Assembly: GCA_029861795.1 (NCBI GenBank)
Contig: JAOTYS010000308.1
Span: forward strand, 1-5,799
DNA from: Gammaproteobacteria bacterium
Lineage (GTDB): Bacteria > Pseudomonadota > Gammaproteobacteria > Arenicellales > JAOTYS01
Length of the DNA: 5,799 bases
Reading direction: 5' to 3'
How positions within the stretch are numbered: position 1 is the stretch's first letter; the number at the start of each line of letters is the position of its first letter. Below the pieces are notes generated by a model. That model had not been told where the DNA came from. It did no database searches and saw only the letters and a list, made by a program, of their open reading frames with translations. The position numbers were made by a program, and so were the translations under genes. Shown here in pieces: positions 5,756 to 5,799 of this stretch.

Positions 5756-5761
5756 ATGAAT
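5631..5761 (+). repeat. Three diverged tandem copies of a 47-nt repeat before atpF
   Basis: Copies start at 5631 (CTAGTCGACT), 5678 (CTAATCGACT) and 5725 (CTAATCGATT), exactly 47 nt apart each time. Each continues with a GTAA-like segment (TGTTAAGA, CGTAACAA, CGTAAGAC) and reaches a CATGA 31-32 nt after the copy start (ATG at 5663, 5710 and 5756). Copies one and two are roughly 60 percent identical by eye; two and three match best over the first 15 nt. The third copy runs into atpF and supplies its ribosome-binding site and start codon. No copy is seen elsewhere in the window. Confidence 0.75.
5721..5759 (+). other. 12-codon reading frame overlapping the atpF start
   Basis: ATG 5721 opens MTNRFVRLRIHP and stops at TGA 5757-5759, which overlaps the atpF ATG at 5756 as ATGA. 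A four-codon frame (MTQP) from ATG 5710 likewise ends at TGA 5722-5724 over ATG 5721. The overlaps would allow terminating ribosomes to restart at atpF. The ribosome-binding site before 5721 is poor, so translation is unproven. Confidence 0.2.
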
Positions 5762-5799
5762 ATGAATCTGACGTTGTTTGGGCAGACCATTACGTTCGT
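5756..5799 (+). CDS. atpF: AtpF, F0F1 ATP synthase subunit b, first codons only
   Basis: The window ends 14 codons into this gene. The visible MNMNLTLFGQTITF matches the start of gammaproteobacterial subunit b (E. coli MNLNATILGQAIAF): the short periplasmic N-terminus and the beginning of its single membrane helix. Subunit b is the peripheral stalk that links subunit a to delta and alpha and holds F1 still against rotation. ATG 5756 is preferred over the in-frame ATG 5762 because TAAGGA at 5743-5748 is 7 nt upstream and the MN-x-N pattern aligns with the family. Position after atpE agrees with the call. Confidence 0.92.
   Translation, partial: MNMNLTLFGQTITF

Noticed and set aside
5631..5761. 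CRISPR array in the atpE-atpF spacer
   Set aside because: The units are contiguous 47-nt copies with diverged sequence and no constant repeat separated by unique spacers, and there are no cas genes.

Overview
The window is a chromosomal housekeeping block of a gammaproteobacterium. The gene order mnmG, (FHA gene), rsmG, parA, parB, atpI, atpB, atpE, atpF is the conserved arrangement next to the replication origin in Pseudomonas-like and purple-sulfur-like Gammaproteobacteria. The MnmG tail, AtpB and AtpE read very close to their E. coli counterparts. Having both a chromosomal parAB and an atpI-led ATP synthase operon argues against an enteric and for another gammaproteobacterial lineage; genus cannot be told from this sequence. 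Every gene is on the + strand, base composition is moderate, and there is no tRNA, rRNA, insertion sequence or CRISPR array.

Layout: (1) 1-432, the 3' end of mnmG (tRNA wobble-uridine modification). (2) 630-1322, a two-FHA-domain protein placed between mnmG and rsmG, which are more often adjacent; it may have its own promoter. (3) 1450-2112, rsmG (16S rRNA m7G methyltransferase), whose homology continues upstream of the only usable start codon. (4) 2123-3741, parA and parB overlapping by 10 nt: the chromosome-partition ATPase and CTP-dependent DNA clamp. (5) 3742-3969, a non-coding region with a strong sigma70-type promoter and two GC-rich hairpins leading into the atp operon. (6) 3970-5799, atpI, atpB, atpE and the first codons of atpF: the assembly factor, the a and c subunits, and the start of the b subunit of the F0 motor.

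The genes form two functional blocks. The first handles RNA modification and chromosome segregation, with the parAB pair translationally linked. The second is the membrane sector of the H+-ATP synthase, starting at a new promoter. The least ordinary stretch is the roughly 200-nt atpE-atpF spacer. It holds three diverged copies of a 47-nt repeat, each centred on an 8-nt near-palindrome, and a chain of tiny reading frames that runs into the atpF start codon through ATGA overlaps. Nothing else in the window looks like an undescribed system; the remaining oddities are small (an unresolved rsmG start, a palindrome at the parB 3' end, an all-glycine helix motif in AtpE).
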